The notes beneath the pieces are model-generated. The model saw nothing but the letters and a program-made list of their open reading frames with translations, made no database searches and was not told the DNA's origin. From Adenophora triphylla var. japonica (Eukaryota; Streptophyta; Magnoliopsida; Asterales; Campanulaceae): DNA of 64,000 nucleotides. Shown here in pieces: positions 10,880 to 20,720 of the stretch (the stretch's first letter is position 1; every line of letters starts with the position of its first letter). Made by a program: the position numbers and the translations under genes. The DNA is taken from positions 127,001-191,000 of the forward strand of contig JAFEMH010001357.1 of assembly GCA_022495995.1 (NCBI GenBank), read 5' to 3'.

Positions 10880-12691
10880 CCTGATCCGCAGTTTCCGGAT
10901 GACGGAATCTTTTCACTCGACAGCGCAAACCGCTGGCAACTCTTCTTCGATGGGGCAGCCAACAAGAAGGGAAATGGTATTGGAATGCTCCTTGTCGATC
11001 CCAAGGATGAGCACACTCCCATAGCCATCAAACTGAATTTTGAAACAACCAACAATGCAGCAGAGTATGAAGCTTACGCAGCCGGTCTGGAAGCCGCTCT
11101 CGAGCGCAACATCTCAGAACTGGAAGTATACGGAGACTCAGCATTGATCATCAATCAAGTGTCCAACAAATGGAAGACGATAGATTCTGGCCTCCAGAAG
11201 TACCACACGTACATGGAGGAGCTCATTGCTCAGTTAAAGGACATCTCTTTCCATTATTTGCCAAGAGACAGGAACCGCTTCGCAGATGCCCTGGCTACCC
11301 TCGCATCTCTTGTCGAAATTCCTGATGGGAAATCAGTAAAACCCCTCAGAATAGGCAGACGGGAAACACCTGCTTATTGCTGTGAGATCGAAATAAAAAA
11401 TGAAACGATCGACGAACCCTGGTACAATCAAATCTACCAGTACCTCCAAAATGGAGAAGCTTCCTTCACAAATGAAGATGGAAAATACAAAGAAGGGATC
11501 AAAGCCAAAAACATGATGGCATTAAAATGCCTGGCATTTCATTTTGTCATTCTGGGGGGTATGTTGTACAAGAAGCGCCACCAAGGGCCACTCCTTCGGT
11601 CTGTAAATAAAGAAAAAGCCAGCAAGCTAATAAACGAAGTTCACAACGGAACATGCGGTCCGCACATGAATTCTAGAGCATTGACACAGATCATCCTCCG
11701 TATGGGATACTATTGGATATCAATGGAAACAGACTGCATCCAGTTCGTCAGAAGCTGCGACAAATGTCAACGGTTCTCCAACCTCAATCACATCCCTACT
11801 CACGAACTCTATTGCATGACTACGCCATGGCCTTTCGCCACATGGGGAATCGACGTCATCGGCAAAATCACTCCGTCAGGGAGCAATGGTCACGAGTTCA
11901 TACTAGTCGCAGTCGACTACTTCACCAAATAGGTAGAAGCCAGATCGTACAAGGTGTTGAATTCTAAGAAGGTGGCCGAGTTCATCAAAGAGAACATCAT
12001 GTGCCAATACGGAGTGCCCAATGAGATCATATCCGACAATGGGGCCCACTTAGAAGGAGATTGTGACGAACTGCTGACCGAATTTAGAGTTACACGTCAC
12101 AAGTCTTCCCCCTACAGACCACAAACCAATGGTGCAGTAGAGGCAGCAAACAAGACTCTTGCAATGATAATCAGAAAGATGACAGCCAGAGGTCGGGACT
12201 GGCCCGAAAAGCTACATCTAGCCCTCTGGGGATACAGAACATCAGTCAGAACCACCACAGGGGAGACTCCGTTCGCACTTACCTACGGAATGGAAGCAAT
12301 ATTACCTGTGGAATTGGAAATTCCATCCCTCCGAGTCCTCTTGGAAAATGGGATCAATGAAGTCAAATGGCTACAGAGCCGTCACGACGAACTTGCTCTA
12401 CTCGACGAGCGCAGATTGAAAGCCATGGAACACACTCGAGCCTACCAAAGCAGAATGGCCCAAGCATTTGATAAGAAAGTCAAGATCTGAGACATCAGAG
12501 AAGGTGACTTGGTGCTAAAGGAAAAGCCTCCTACGCAGACCAATCCCCTCAGAAAGTGGGAGCCTACCTGGATAGGACCGTTCGTGGTACAAAGAATCTT
12601 CTCTGGAGGAGCCATGAAGTTAGCAGATTTGGACGGGAAACCTTTCGTTAACCCCGTGAACGGAAGCAAGCTCTGCAGATACTTCTTTTGA
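10880..12691 (+). pseudogene. pol: Archaeal-type RNase H and integrase of element B
   Basis: The second RNase H shows all four acidic positions: D in FFDGAANKKGNG (10,949), E in NNAAEYEAYAAGL (11,063), D in VYGDSALIINQ (11,135) and D in RFADALATLAS (11,285). This domain is diagnostic of the Tat lineage. Integrase follows with an HHCC zinc finger (H at 11,642, C at 11,756 and 11,765) and the catalytic triad D (11,852), D (12,035), E (12,140). The last two are exactly 35 codons apart, a DD35E core. The C-terminal GPFVVQRIFSGGAMKLADLDG ends at 12,691, with no chromodomain. Stops are TAG at 11,930 (TGG in A) and TGA at 12,488; otherwise it is one frame from 10,985. Confidence 0.92.
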
Positions 12692-13148
12692 GAAAGAGCA
12701 CGAGTCAACTCTCCTTCCCCATACACCACCCCTCAGTAAAATTAAAGTGCTAAAAGAGTAATACCCAACTGGATACATTCCCAATAATGATCCAAGTAAA
12801 AAAACAGGGTCGCACTTCTTTTGTCTTTGTTTTTTTTTTCAAATTCACCTAAAGTGTCGAACTACGGTGACCTGAGCCCCTTAGTCCAATTGTAAAAGGG
12901 GAACGTAGGTAGCCATCATTGGTTCAGTCTCAAAAACAAAAAAAAAAAACAAATAAGAATCAATTGCTTGTGTTTCGAAAAACTCTTTTCAATTAACCTA
13001 CAAATTCATTACGGCTAAAACAATCTTAGATGAGTTCAAGCACGGTCAACTCTTGACTCGCTACACGCTAGCAAAACAACAATAATACATTAATCAGTTA
13101 ATGTGTCTGCAATGACAGTGGGTGGATACTCTGGACAGCAAGGTCAAC
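12692..13148 (+). other. Post-integrase untranslated region of element B with conserved box
   Basis: No gene seen. It holds two signals also found in C and E: the AGTGCTAAAAGAGTAATACCC word at 12,748 (similar to 19,903 and 20,006 in C), and the box at 12,858-12,930 (CGAACTACGGTGACCTGAGC, then GGGGAACGTAGGTAGCC). The box recurs at 20,410-20,475 and 35,839-35,910. T-rich and A-rich runs lie around 12,820-12,950. Confidence 0.7.
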
Positions 13149-13887
13149 CTAGTCTCCCGTACTTGGTCCTTCATCCTTCCACCCCTTCCCTTTTCCGCGG
13201 CGAGTATTCTTCACCTTCACAGGGAATATCCCCGTAGTCCTTCTACCTGGCTCAGGGACCCTTCCCGATGCCTCCGTCAAACTGGCAGCTGCCAATGCAG
13301 CCCTTTCCCTAGCTCTATCTTGAGCCGCCTCTCTTCGAGCCATCATGCCCGTGCTTTGATTGGCCTCCCAACTAGCATTGGCCTCATAGTCAGCCATGTC
13401 GTCCCCAGTACGATTTTGAGGGTTAGCCCCCGCTTCGGCCCTCCTCAAAGTCGAGCCGTCAGGGTAATCAAGACCCAATAGCTCCCTCCGTCTCCACAAA
13501 ATGGCCATCTGTGTCTCCCCCATACACTCTTCATACCAGTTCAGATACTGCGTAGACAAAATATTGCCCCCTTTCTGGTGAAAGAGAACCCTGGCAGGAA
13601 AGGACGTGTATTGCCACAATCGCGTGAGAAGCAATAACGTTGAAGGATCTTCCATCGGAAGAGATCCCACCTCGAAGGTAGCAGCATGACTCAAACCCGT
13701 CAATGGCACCTGCTCCAGCCCGTACTGTCGCAGCACCAAGGATGGAATGTAGAAAGTAGTCCGGGACATATGCAACATTTGCAGAATGCTACTATCAAGT
13801 ACAGGAAATCAAATCAAAGCACTCACCATGGCATTGGGGTCTACTCTGTACTGAGGCCTCGTCTCCTCCGGGATAGGGATCACCAAC
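13149..13887 (-). pseudogene. Antisense PMD-associated ORF of element B, 3' half
   Basis: Minus-strand reading frame, 209 residues from 13,778 to 13,149, beginning LHMSRTTFYIPSLVLRQYG and ending in an Ala/Arg-rich and then Lys-rich tail (TRRGKGKGWKDEGPSTGD). Removing element C plus one target-site copy (11,231 nt) puts it in the same frame as the 25,681-25,119 segment on the other side, apart from one TGA at about 13,810. So it is the downstream half of the same gene. The chemistry of the protein is not recognised. Extra ORFs antisense to the element, between integrase and the 3' LTR, are a known feature of some Tat elements (Grande is the best-known case). Confidence 0.65.
13883..13887. repeat. 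Target-site duplication of element C (left copy)
   Basis: CCAAC here is repeated at 25,114-25,118 directly after the right LTR end, giving the 5-bp duplication expected of LTR-element integration. Confidence 0.9.
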
Positions 13888-14029
13888 TGTAAGTACCCAA
13901 ATCTGGCTCATGCCTTCCGGTTAATTTTCCCGACATTTTCGGTAAGTTTTCCGGTAATTCCCCAGACCTTCCCAGCGTTCCGGGAGCATTCCGGAACTGT
14001 TTTTAATTAAATTAGGGCTGAAGGGAATC

Positions 14030-14067
14030 CTTCCTAATTAAGAAACACGTTTTTCTTAATTAGGAAG
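14030..14067. repeat. Perfect 15-bp inverted repeat in the C LTR
   Basis: CTTCCTAATTAAGAA (14,030-14,044) and its exact reverse complement (14,053-14,067) flank an 8-nt loop, ACACGTTT. The same structure is at 23,820-23,857 in the other LTR. It is only 4 nt upstream of the first TTCTAGAA site. Confidence 0.95.
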
Positions 14068-14071
14068 AGCC

Positions 14072-14105
14072 TTCTAGAATAATGCCACCTTGCATGGTTC
14101 TAGAA
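14072..14105 (+). promoter_or_regulatory. Paired heat-shock-type elements in the C 5' LTR
   Basis: TTCTAGAA at 14,072-14,079 and 14,098-14,105 fit the nTTCnnGAAn core bound by plant heat-shock factors. They lie about 90-120 bp upstream of the TATA box and are repeated at 23,862 and 23,888 in the 3' LTR, and in the D LTR. Function is inferred from the motif only. Confidence 0.5.
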
Positions 14106-14191
14106 TGCTGAGTCATTCAGGATAAGACCGCACGGCCTCATTTGCAAAGGACCTGCAGCCGCACGGCTTCATTAGCCTTATCCAGATTACC

Positions 14192-14199
14192 TATAAATA
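14192..14199 (+). promoter_or_regulatory. TATA box of the C 5' LTR
   Basis: TATAAATA followed by GAGGCCTCC; the same CTATAAATAGAGG context occurs in the C 3' LTR (23,984) and in the D, A and F1 LTRs. Two copies of an 11-13-bp word (CCGCACGGCYTCATT) sit upstream at about 14,129 and 14,160. Confidence 0.8.
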
Positions 14200-15322
14200 G
14201 AGGCCTCCTCTACCCATTTTACACACACAAAAATCATCCACCATCACACATAATACGTAAAATACACTCCCAAGAGCTGCTGGAAGTCCAAGAAGGTGAA
14301 GAAGAAAGCCAAGAAGCCACCTCCCTCCTCCTTGAAGATCCAAGATCAAGTCCTCCTCCTAGCTCCGTCCAAAGAAGAAGAGGAAGCCATTGGTAACCTC
14401 GCACGCTCTAACCTTGCATCTTAAATTGCTATATGTGATTATATTTGCTCATTGCATTCATACATTGCATTTATCTTGCTTGGGACTTGGTAGTTTATCA
14501 TAAAGATCATATCTTTATCCCCCTTTCCCCCTTTGCATGCATTAGGTATCCTTTTCCATTAAAAATGTAATCTTTGAATCAAAGGTGCATCCTTTGCACC
14601 TAAAAATGTATCTTTTCATTAAAAATGTCATTTTTCATCATACATTCCCCCATGTCCCCATTAATAACCTTGGAGCGGACCGGTGTAAAAGATCCTATCT
14701 TTACATCGTTCCTTCCATTAAAGGTTCATGATCTCTTTAGAAAGGGACACCTTGAACCCTATATCTCCGATTATCGCTTAAGAAAGAGTATGAAGCATCT
14801 ATACGAGCTCGACCGTCTTAAAGCATAGGATTGATGGGCTAAGGACCCTCCTTTTCTAAAGAACCTCATCTTTGACCAAAAGAGAGTCATTCTCTCGATC
14901 ACGCAAGTCCCGAGGGTCCCGAGGTTAAAATGCGATGATCACAAGTCATAAGATGAGGACGGGATCATAATCCCAAATACATAAAATTCCAAGGAATCCC
15001 GAGCGACAACCAATAAATGGTTTGTACGTCCGGAAGACAACTTGGGACATTCCCCCCCCTTATTTTCAAACACATGCACACAAGAAAGCACGCAAGCAAG
15101 CACGATTACTGAAATCTTGGGAGACTTGCTCCGGCAAGGCACTTTGGGTGAACGCCAAACGTTCTTCCCAAGGGGTAACTTAACCTCCGAACCCAAGTAA
15201 AAACCTTTTTTTCAAAGTTTTGAGGTAATCAAAATGGCGTGGCGACTCCGTTTTTCAAATAACTCGGATGTCTTCAAACTCGCGTGAATCCAACACAAAA
15301 TTTGGGCACCACATTCACAGTT

Positions 15323-15340
15323 TGGCGACTCTGCTGGGGA
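15323..15340 (+). promoter_or_regulatory. Primer-binding site of element C
   Basis: TGGCGACTCTGCTGGGGA, one base different from B and A, 3 nt after the LTR end. Confidence 0.85.
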
Positions 15341-17480
15341 TATCCCAAAGGAGAAAAGCTTTTATTTTCAAAACAAAAAGCGATACTCGGTATATAGGTG
15401 GAAACCACTTACCCTTCCTGTACACTCCCTGACGTGGGAGTTGGGATAATCGGTGGTTTAACAATCCACGTACCAGTATCCCTTTTCGAAAAAACAATTT
15501 TGAAAAAAAAATAAAAGAAAGCTTTTCCCTTTGAGCGGGTTAGACTCCCGTCGCCGATTTCATTAATCATGCTTGCTTTCTTTACCATGCATTGCATAAT
15601 TTGCATCTTGGAACCTGTGCATACTTTGAAACGGAAAACAACCCGAAAAATAGCAAAAGGAGTGGAACCTGGAAAATTGATCCATGCAGTCGTACGGCTC
15701 AATCCTCATTGGATTCTGACTGGGCGACCTCAGTGGCAATTCCACCAGGAAAAATCATGGTTAATCCCAGCGGTCCTAGCGGCTTGGGGCTATTCGGCTC
15801 CATGGCTGGCCGGGGCTCCCAGAAAATTTACGTGCTTATGTGTTGCATTCTTCCCCGTCCCGAAAATCATTCCTTTAAAACACATTTATGAAAATCTCTG
15901 TTTTAACTCAAAAAAGGAACATTTTTAGGAGACCGCACACTACGCGCACCTTTGATATATCTGTACACTTTTGCACGCACGTCCTTCAAACCCGAGGGTG
16001 GTTCAGTGCGATCACGGACAGCCTTACGATGCTCCGGCGCGCACGGAATCATCCCAACCTCCCCATGGCGGCCGGTGTCGACCAATGCACGGATCCGTGT
16101 CACACGTTTCAAAAAACCGTGACTTTTGGTTGGTTTTTGGTCTAGTCCGTGTCATATAGCCCAATTGCATACCCTCGTAAAGGTCAAACCTTAGTTCATA
16201 ACGGAAGAAGAACTCTGCCAAAATTCCGACAAGGAAAAATTGGCGAGATCTCGACTCCGACATTGACTATTGACCTTGACCCGCACGGAATGCGTAAGAG
16301 TCAAGACCGAGTCTTTGCCAACAAATCAAAAGATCTTTCGCTCAAGCGAAGCTCGCCAAAATTCCGACAAGGAAAAATTGGCAAGATCTTGACCCGGCAT
16401 TGACTTCGATTCGACTCACGCCCGCATGCAACGAAGTTCAATGTGACACCGTGTCATCCGGCTTTCGCCGCCCGACCCATGCCGATTTTTTTCTCGGACA
16501 TTACCGAAAGTCAAAACGTCATTTCGCTCAAGCGAAACTTGCAAAACTACTGTTAAGGCGAGAGAGACGAGACTTTCTCGGTATTGCCTTGACCATAATC
16601 CGCATCGCTCGTTCGTTGAAAGGTCCTATGACCCGCTAGACCCGTTAGGAGCGTTCTTTACTCTCGGTCGGTGGGATCCGCGTGCCCTATAGGACCCTCG
16701 CCCGGGGCTGTCCACCCTTGGAGGTCGAAATACAGGTGGAATACGAGGGGCTTATAGACGTAGTGACGGAACCCGGCTGATCCGAGGATCTAGAGTAGTT
16801 GCGAAAAGAAGGGCAAACCCCTTTTCCAACCAAATAGAAATAAATAAAAGACATTGTTTTAAGTAAACTTGAACAATTAATGTAATCATAATTGCATGGT
16901 CCTGTCTCTCGAAATCCCTAATCGAGACCTCCTCGGTCCGATTTCCTATCCCAAACCTTTCATGGCGAAACCCTAATCGAGACCTCCTCGGTCCGATTTC
17001 CTATTTCCTATCCCGACCTTTCATGGTCGAATCCTGTCGAGACCTCCTCGGTTCGATTTCCTATTTTCCTATCCCGACCTTTCAGGGTCAAATCCCTAAT
17101 CGAGACCTTTTCGGTCCGATCTCCGATTTTCAATCTTGTCTTTTCAAGGTCTCATCTTTTCCGATCAATTAGGATTAGGAGAAAATGTGTTTTAAGCAAA
17201 AGTTAAGCGATAAGTGCATGTTACTTGAGCTTTCGGCCTAAACACTTGCCCCAGTCTAAACCTCGCACACGTCTCAGGAGTCTAAACCTTGCTTACCCAG
17301 AGTCTAAACCTCACCCATCTCCAGGAGTCTAAACCTTGCTTACCCAGAGTCTAAACCTTATCCACCTTCGGTCTAAACCTCACCTCATCTCTAAACCTAA
17401 ACCTTGCTTACCCCGAGTCTAAATCTTGCCTACCCCTAGTCTAAACCTTGCCTATCCCTTTCCCGCAGCGAGAAAGAAGT
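15341..17480 (+). other. Untranslated leader of element C
   Basis: No convincing gene. It is co-linear with the D leader (32,204 down to 30,537) and in part with the leaders of A and B. Between 16,190 and 16,560 a 28-nt word containing AAATTCCGACAAGGAAAAA recurs, each copy adjoining text on CTCAAGCGAA. From 16,920 the tandem repeat region begins. Leader length here is larger than in A and B, mostly because of these repeats. Confidence 0.65.
16920..17460 (+). repeat. Two short tandem-repeat blocks at the end of the C leader
   Basis: Block 1 (about 16,925-17,130) has four copies of CGAGACCTCCTCGGTCCGAT followed by a TTTCCTAT spacer, roughly 50-60 bp per unit. Block 2 (about 17,250-17,455) has about ten copies of an AGTCTAAACCTTGCYTACCC-like unit of about 20 bp. 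Element D has only one or two copies of the second word at the equivalent place (about 30,575-30,590, reversed). Confidence 0.8.
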
Positions 17481-19330
17481 GGACGAGAATACTGGGTCGG
17501 CAACTTGTTAGCGCAAAATTCTCGAACAGGTTCGCCGAATCCTCGGTTTTGTCGGTTCGAGAGAGTCGAGAATGGCCGATTGATGAAAACAAGCGGTGGG
17601 ATGAGTAATCGAGATGACTAGGGAATAAGAGCTAGCCTTAGCCACGGAAAAGAGTTATAAGGTCCATGAGGAACTGACAAGCCATGATCATTGATGCGGC
17701 TCAGTAGCCCGTAGGGTTCGAGATAGTGGTCGAAGCCAATGATTCCCACTGGTAGAAGATGAAACTCCAGGATGCGGCAATTTGTGCTCCTCTATCCTAT
17801 AACCAATGCCCTCCTCCATCCACATATGATCCCTTGCCAAGGACTACCCGCTTTGCCGGTCACTTTCCAATGTCCCCAAGCCAGTCGGGGTCCGATGACC
17901 TCACCTCTCGAGATAAGACCCGGCTTTGTTCACCATGACGGAGAGCAAATGCTACGGCTACCTTGATTTCTCGGCCCAGGTCGAGGTTCGGGTCATCATC
18001 TTGGAATGGGTCGGTTACCGCTTCGCGGCCCGGTCGAGGTTTAGGTCATCATCTTGGAATGGGTCGGTTTACTGGCTTCCCGAGCCCGAGTTTGACATGA
18101 CCATGAGCCAATTTGGATCGGTTCGCTCCTCGGGCTCCAAGCTCTACCCCTCTCCTCCAGTTAGGAAGTCGAGACAAGGTCAAATGCTCCTCATCCAGTT
18201 ACGCACTGTCGGTATTACGCAAGTTGCTTACGCTCATGTACGGTATACACATTGTTCTTCCAGTCGCGTCCTCGGTGTGGTCAAGACACGTTCGGTCCTA
18301 CTTTTATGGTGCCTCGAACCTCATGTCTTGTGAGTCATTTGGATCGGCGCTCGGGTACTCCACTGGTATTCAACTATTACGAGCCATATATCCCCGTCTT
18401 CGGCAATGTCGAGACCATATGAGGCCACTTATGAGTCTCGTACTCCGTCCTTTGGTTCGTATTCCTATGCTTCAAGTTTGACTTACGAGGAAGGTTATGG
18501 TCACGATCACACTTTGAATGCTCAGGCCTATCATCTCTCCACGCGGGGGTACTTCCCTACTTTTGTGGTTTCATTTCTTTGATGCCGATCTTGTGGCGGG
18601 GTCGTGTGAAAGTCACTAATGCTCCTATTGACTCGTTCGAAGGAATATTGGTAGAGCGATTAAGAAAATACGAGGAAAAGCCTAGCTTGGTGAAAGTGTC
18701 GACAATCGCTCGACTCAAGCCATCTCACCTACTACCAATCTCGCGCATCGACACAAGGAGTCGAATCTTGACGCTTACATTGATGATTACATAAAAGGGT
18801 TCGTCTTGCACTTTGGGAAGCACTTGGTTTGAAAATGTCTACGCTATAGACCTTACCACTTCCAACGCGAGTGCAACATCGGTAAAGGAAAGAAGGCATT
18901 GTGTACAATGGACGACATCAAGAAGGTACCCAATAAATAGTGGTCCTCAGGGAGACAACGAGAACATTTTGATGATTTTGGGATACCCGTGGGCTTAATC
19001 TTCAAGGCTTTAGTAAAGCTAGGCCTCATGGAGCCGCTTAGAGACTACCATCCGAAGAGCTCAAATGCACTCCTCGACATGAATGAGCATTGCACCTTCC
19101 ATAGTCATTATGGCCACCACCGACAAGCTGTATAGCCTTGAAGAAAGCGGTCCAAGGGTTAATCGAAGCGAGGCAAGCTTAGGCGCCCCAATGGACCAAA
19201 GCCGGACTCTGTTCAGAATGGTGACCAGTCGATGACCGAGGTTCGGATCAAAGAGCATCAAGAATTTACTTCCAATCTTTGAAGGGTAGAAATGTAGTCA
19301 GACGGCGAAGAGTAGCTAGACTAGGGTTTA
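17481..19330 (+). pseudogene. gag: gag remnant of element C
   Basis: Degenerate gag. The only clear homology is at 18,998-19,117 (FKALVKLGLMEPLRDYHPKSSNALLDMNEHCTFHSHYGHH), which aligns with LIKEGLLKPVANYKPKNP...YCAFHQYHGHTTDN in B, just before the last Cys of the knuckle. The frame breaks there and the text TDKLYSL...VQGLIEARQA continues in another frame. The preceding 1.5 kb has short frames (for example 18,579-18,794) that I cannot align with the capsid. Coding for a working Gag is not possible as it stands. Confidence 0.65.
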
Positions 19331-19969
19331 CCTATCCTTAAGCAAGATTAGAAAAAGAAAAAATAGTCTCTCGGTCAACCTTCGTAGGCTCTAGTACTTT
19401 TCTCTTTCAAATCAAGTCCTCTACGGACATTGTATTTAATCTTCAATTTTCTATAAAAGAGTCTTCTTCTTTTCTTGCTAGACTTAAGACATTATTTGCA
19501 CACCTACATTACATTTAATGAAATGGTTTTATTTTATATGATCACTTGCATTGCTCAACAAATAATCTCTCGAAATAATTCACGTTCGATTAATCGGTGT
19601 GAGAAAGTCGACGATACTTTCTCCTATACACCTTCCTTAGGCCTCCATTGAAGCCATACACTTTCCTTACCCCACAAAAAGGCCTCCATCAAGCCATACA
19701 CTTTCCCCAATCATGCCCCCACCTTCATCTTGACCAAGTCAACGACGGCGGCAACAAGGGACAACAAAAGGCCACTCGGCTTTGAAAGATTGACCCCATA
19801 TCGACAACGACCTAGGAGCTTGCCTTAGACCTCAAGGGTATCAAGAAAGTTCAAGCGGGGGCTCGCCTTGGCCCTCGGGTGCTTCAAAAAAAAAATGTGG
19901 TGCAAAAGAGTAATGCCCGGCTAAGTGAAAATCCCAAAAAAGGGCGTCTAGGCAAAAAACGAGGCTTGC

Positions 19970-20005
<36 letters not shown>

Positions 20006-20720
20006 GTGCAAAAAGAGTAATGCCCGGCTAAGTGAAAATCCCAAAAAAGGGCGGTCTAGGCAAAAACGGGGTTGCACATAAAAATAAAAGAAAAAAGAAA
20101 AAGAAAATGAGGCCAAGGACCCAAGCCACCGCCCATCGAAAGCTTGACGGACAGGCAAAATCAAAGCTCGAGAGAATGAAAGTTGTCGATAACAATGGGG
20201 CGGTCGAAGCAAAGCCGAAGCATTTCATAAGCACAGTAGGCACGTGCAAATCCTTTCTCCCCCGATGAAAGAGGAAGCAATCGAAGCGGTAGTCCAAGAA
20301 TGACTTGGTCAAGGAATCATCCCGAGGCCCACGCCTCATCATCTCATCCTAGCCTTTTCACTAAAGGAACCACAAAAATCCCATTTTCCAAACACGGTCA
20401 GGCCAAGGCCGAACTACGGCGACTGAGCTCCTCACAACGAGGGGAACGTGAGGCAACCGGCAATGGTCCGGTCATAAACATATCCAAATTCCTGAAAACC
20501 GGGTCTCATCAAATGACCTCTCCCATAGACACAAGTCAAATCCCGAAAACCCGGTCTCATCAATGACCTCCTGTACACAAACCTTTCTTTTACACCGGCC
20601 AATCTTGATCCGCGGCGGTGGTTGACTTTCTCCTCATGATTAATCGAATGTTTGTTCATATCGAGATTAATGGTTGAATAACCCGAACATCAATAAAGGG
20701 TTTTAAGCAATCTTGTGATC
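19331..20720 (+). other. Post-gag untranslated region of element C
   Basis: Begins with GAAGAGTAGCTAGACTAGGG, a word also at about 34,965 in E, where gag likewise joins directly to 3' sequence. It contains a duplicated segment (19,900-20,095), a 26-nt poly-A run (about 19,974-20,000) and the conserved post-integrase box at 20,410-20,475 (GAACTACGGCGACTGAGC, GGGGAACGTGAGG). No gene seen. Confidence 0.7.
19900..20095 (+). repeat. Tandem duplication of about 100 bp around a poly-A run in element C
   Basis: The segment containing AGAGTAATGCCCGGCTAAGTG, AATCCCAAAAAAGGGCG and TTGCACATAAAA occurs twice (from about 19,900 and about 20,006), separated by the poly-A run. The two differ by small indels. 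Confidence 0.85.

Larger units (their letters stand above)
13888..15319 (+). repeat. 5' LTR of element C
   Basis: 1,432 bp from TGTAAGTACCC to CACATTCACA. It carries a perfect 15-bp inverted repeat, two TTCTAGAA sites, a TATA box, an AAGCCATTGGTAACC stretch near 14,385 that recurs in D and F1, and an internal PBS-like TGGCGACTCCG at 15,240-15,250. It is the same family as the D LTR. Confidence 0.95.

Noticed and set aside
14625..14828. 67-codon frame, repeated at 24,418-24,621
   Set aside because: Within both C LTRs; identity reflects LTR identity, not coding.
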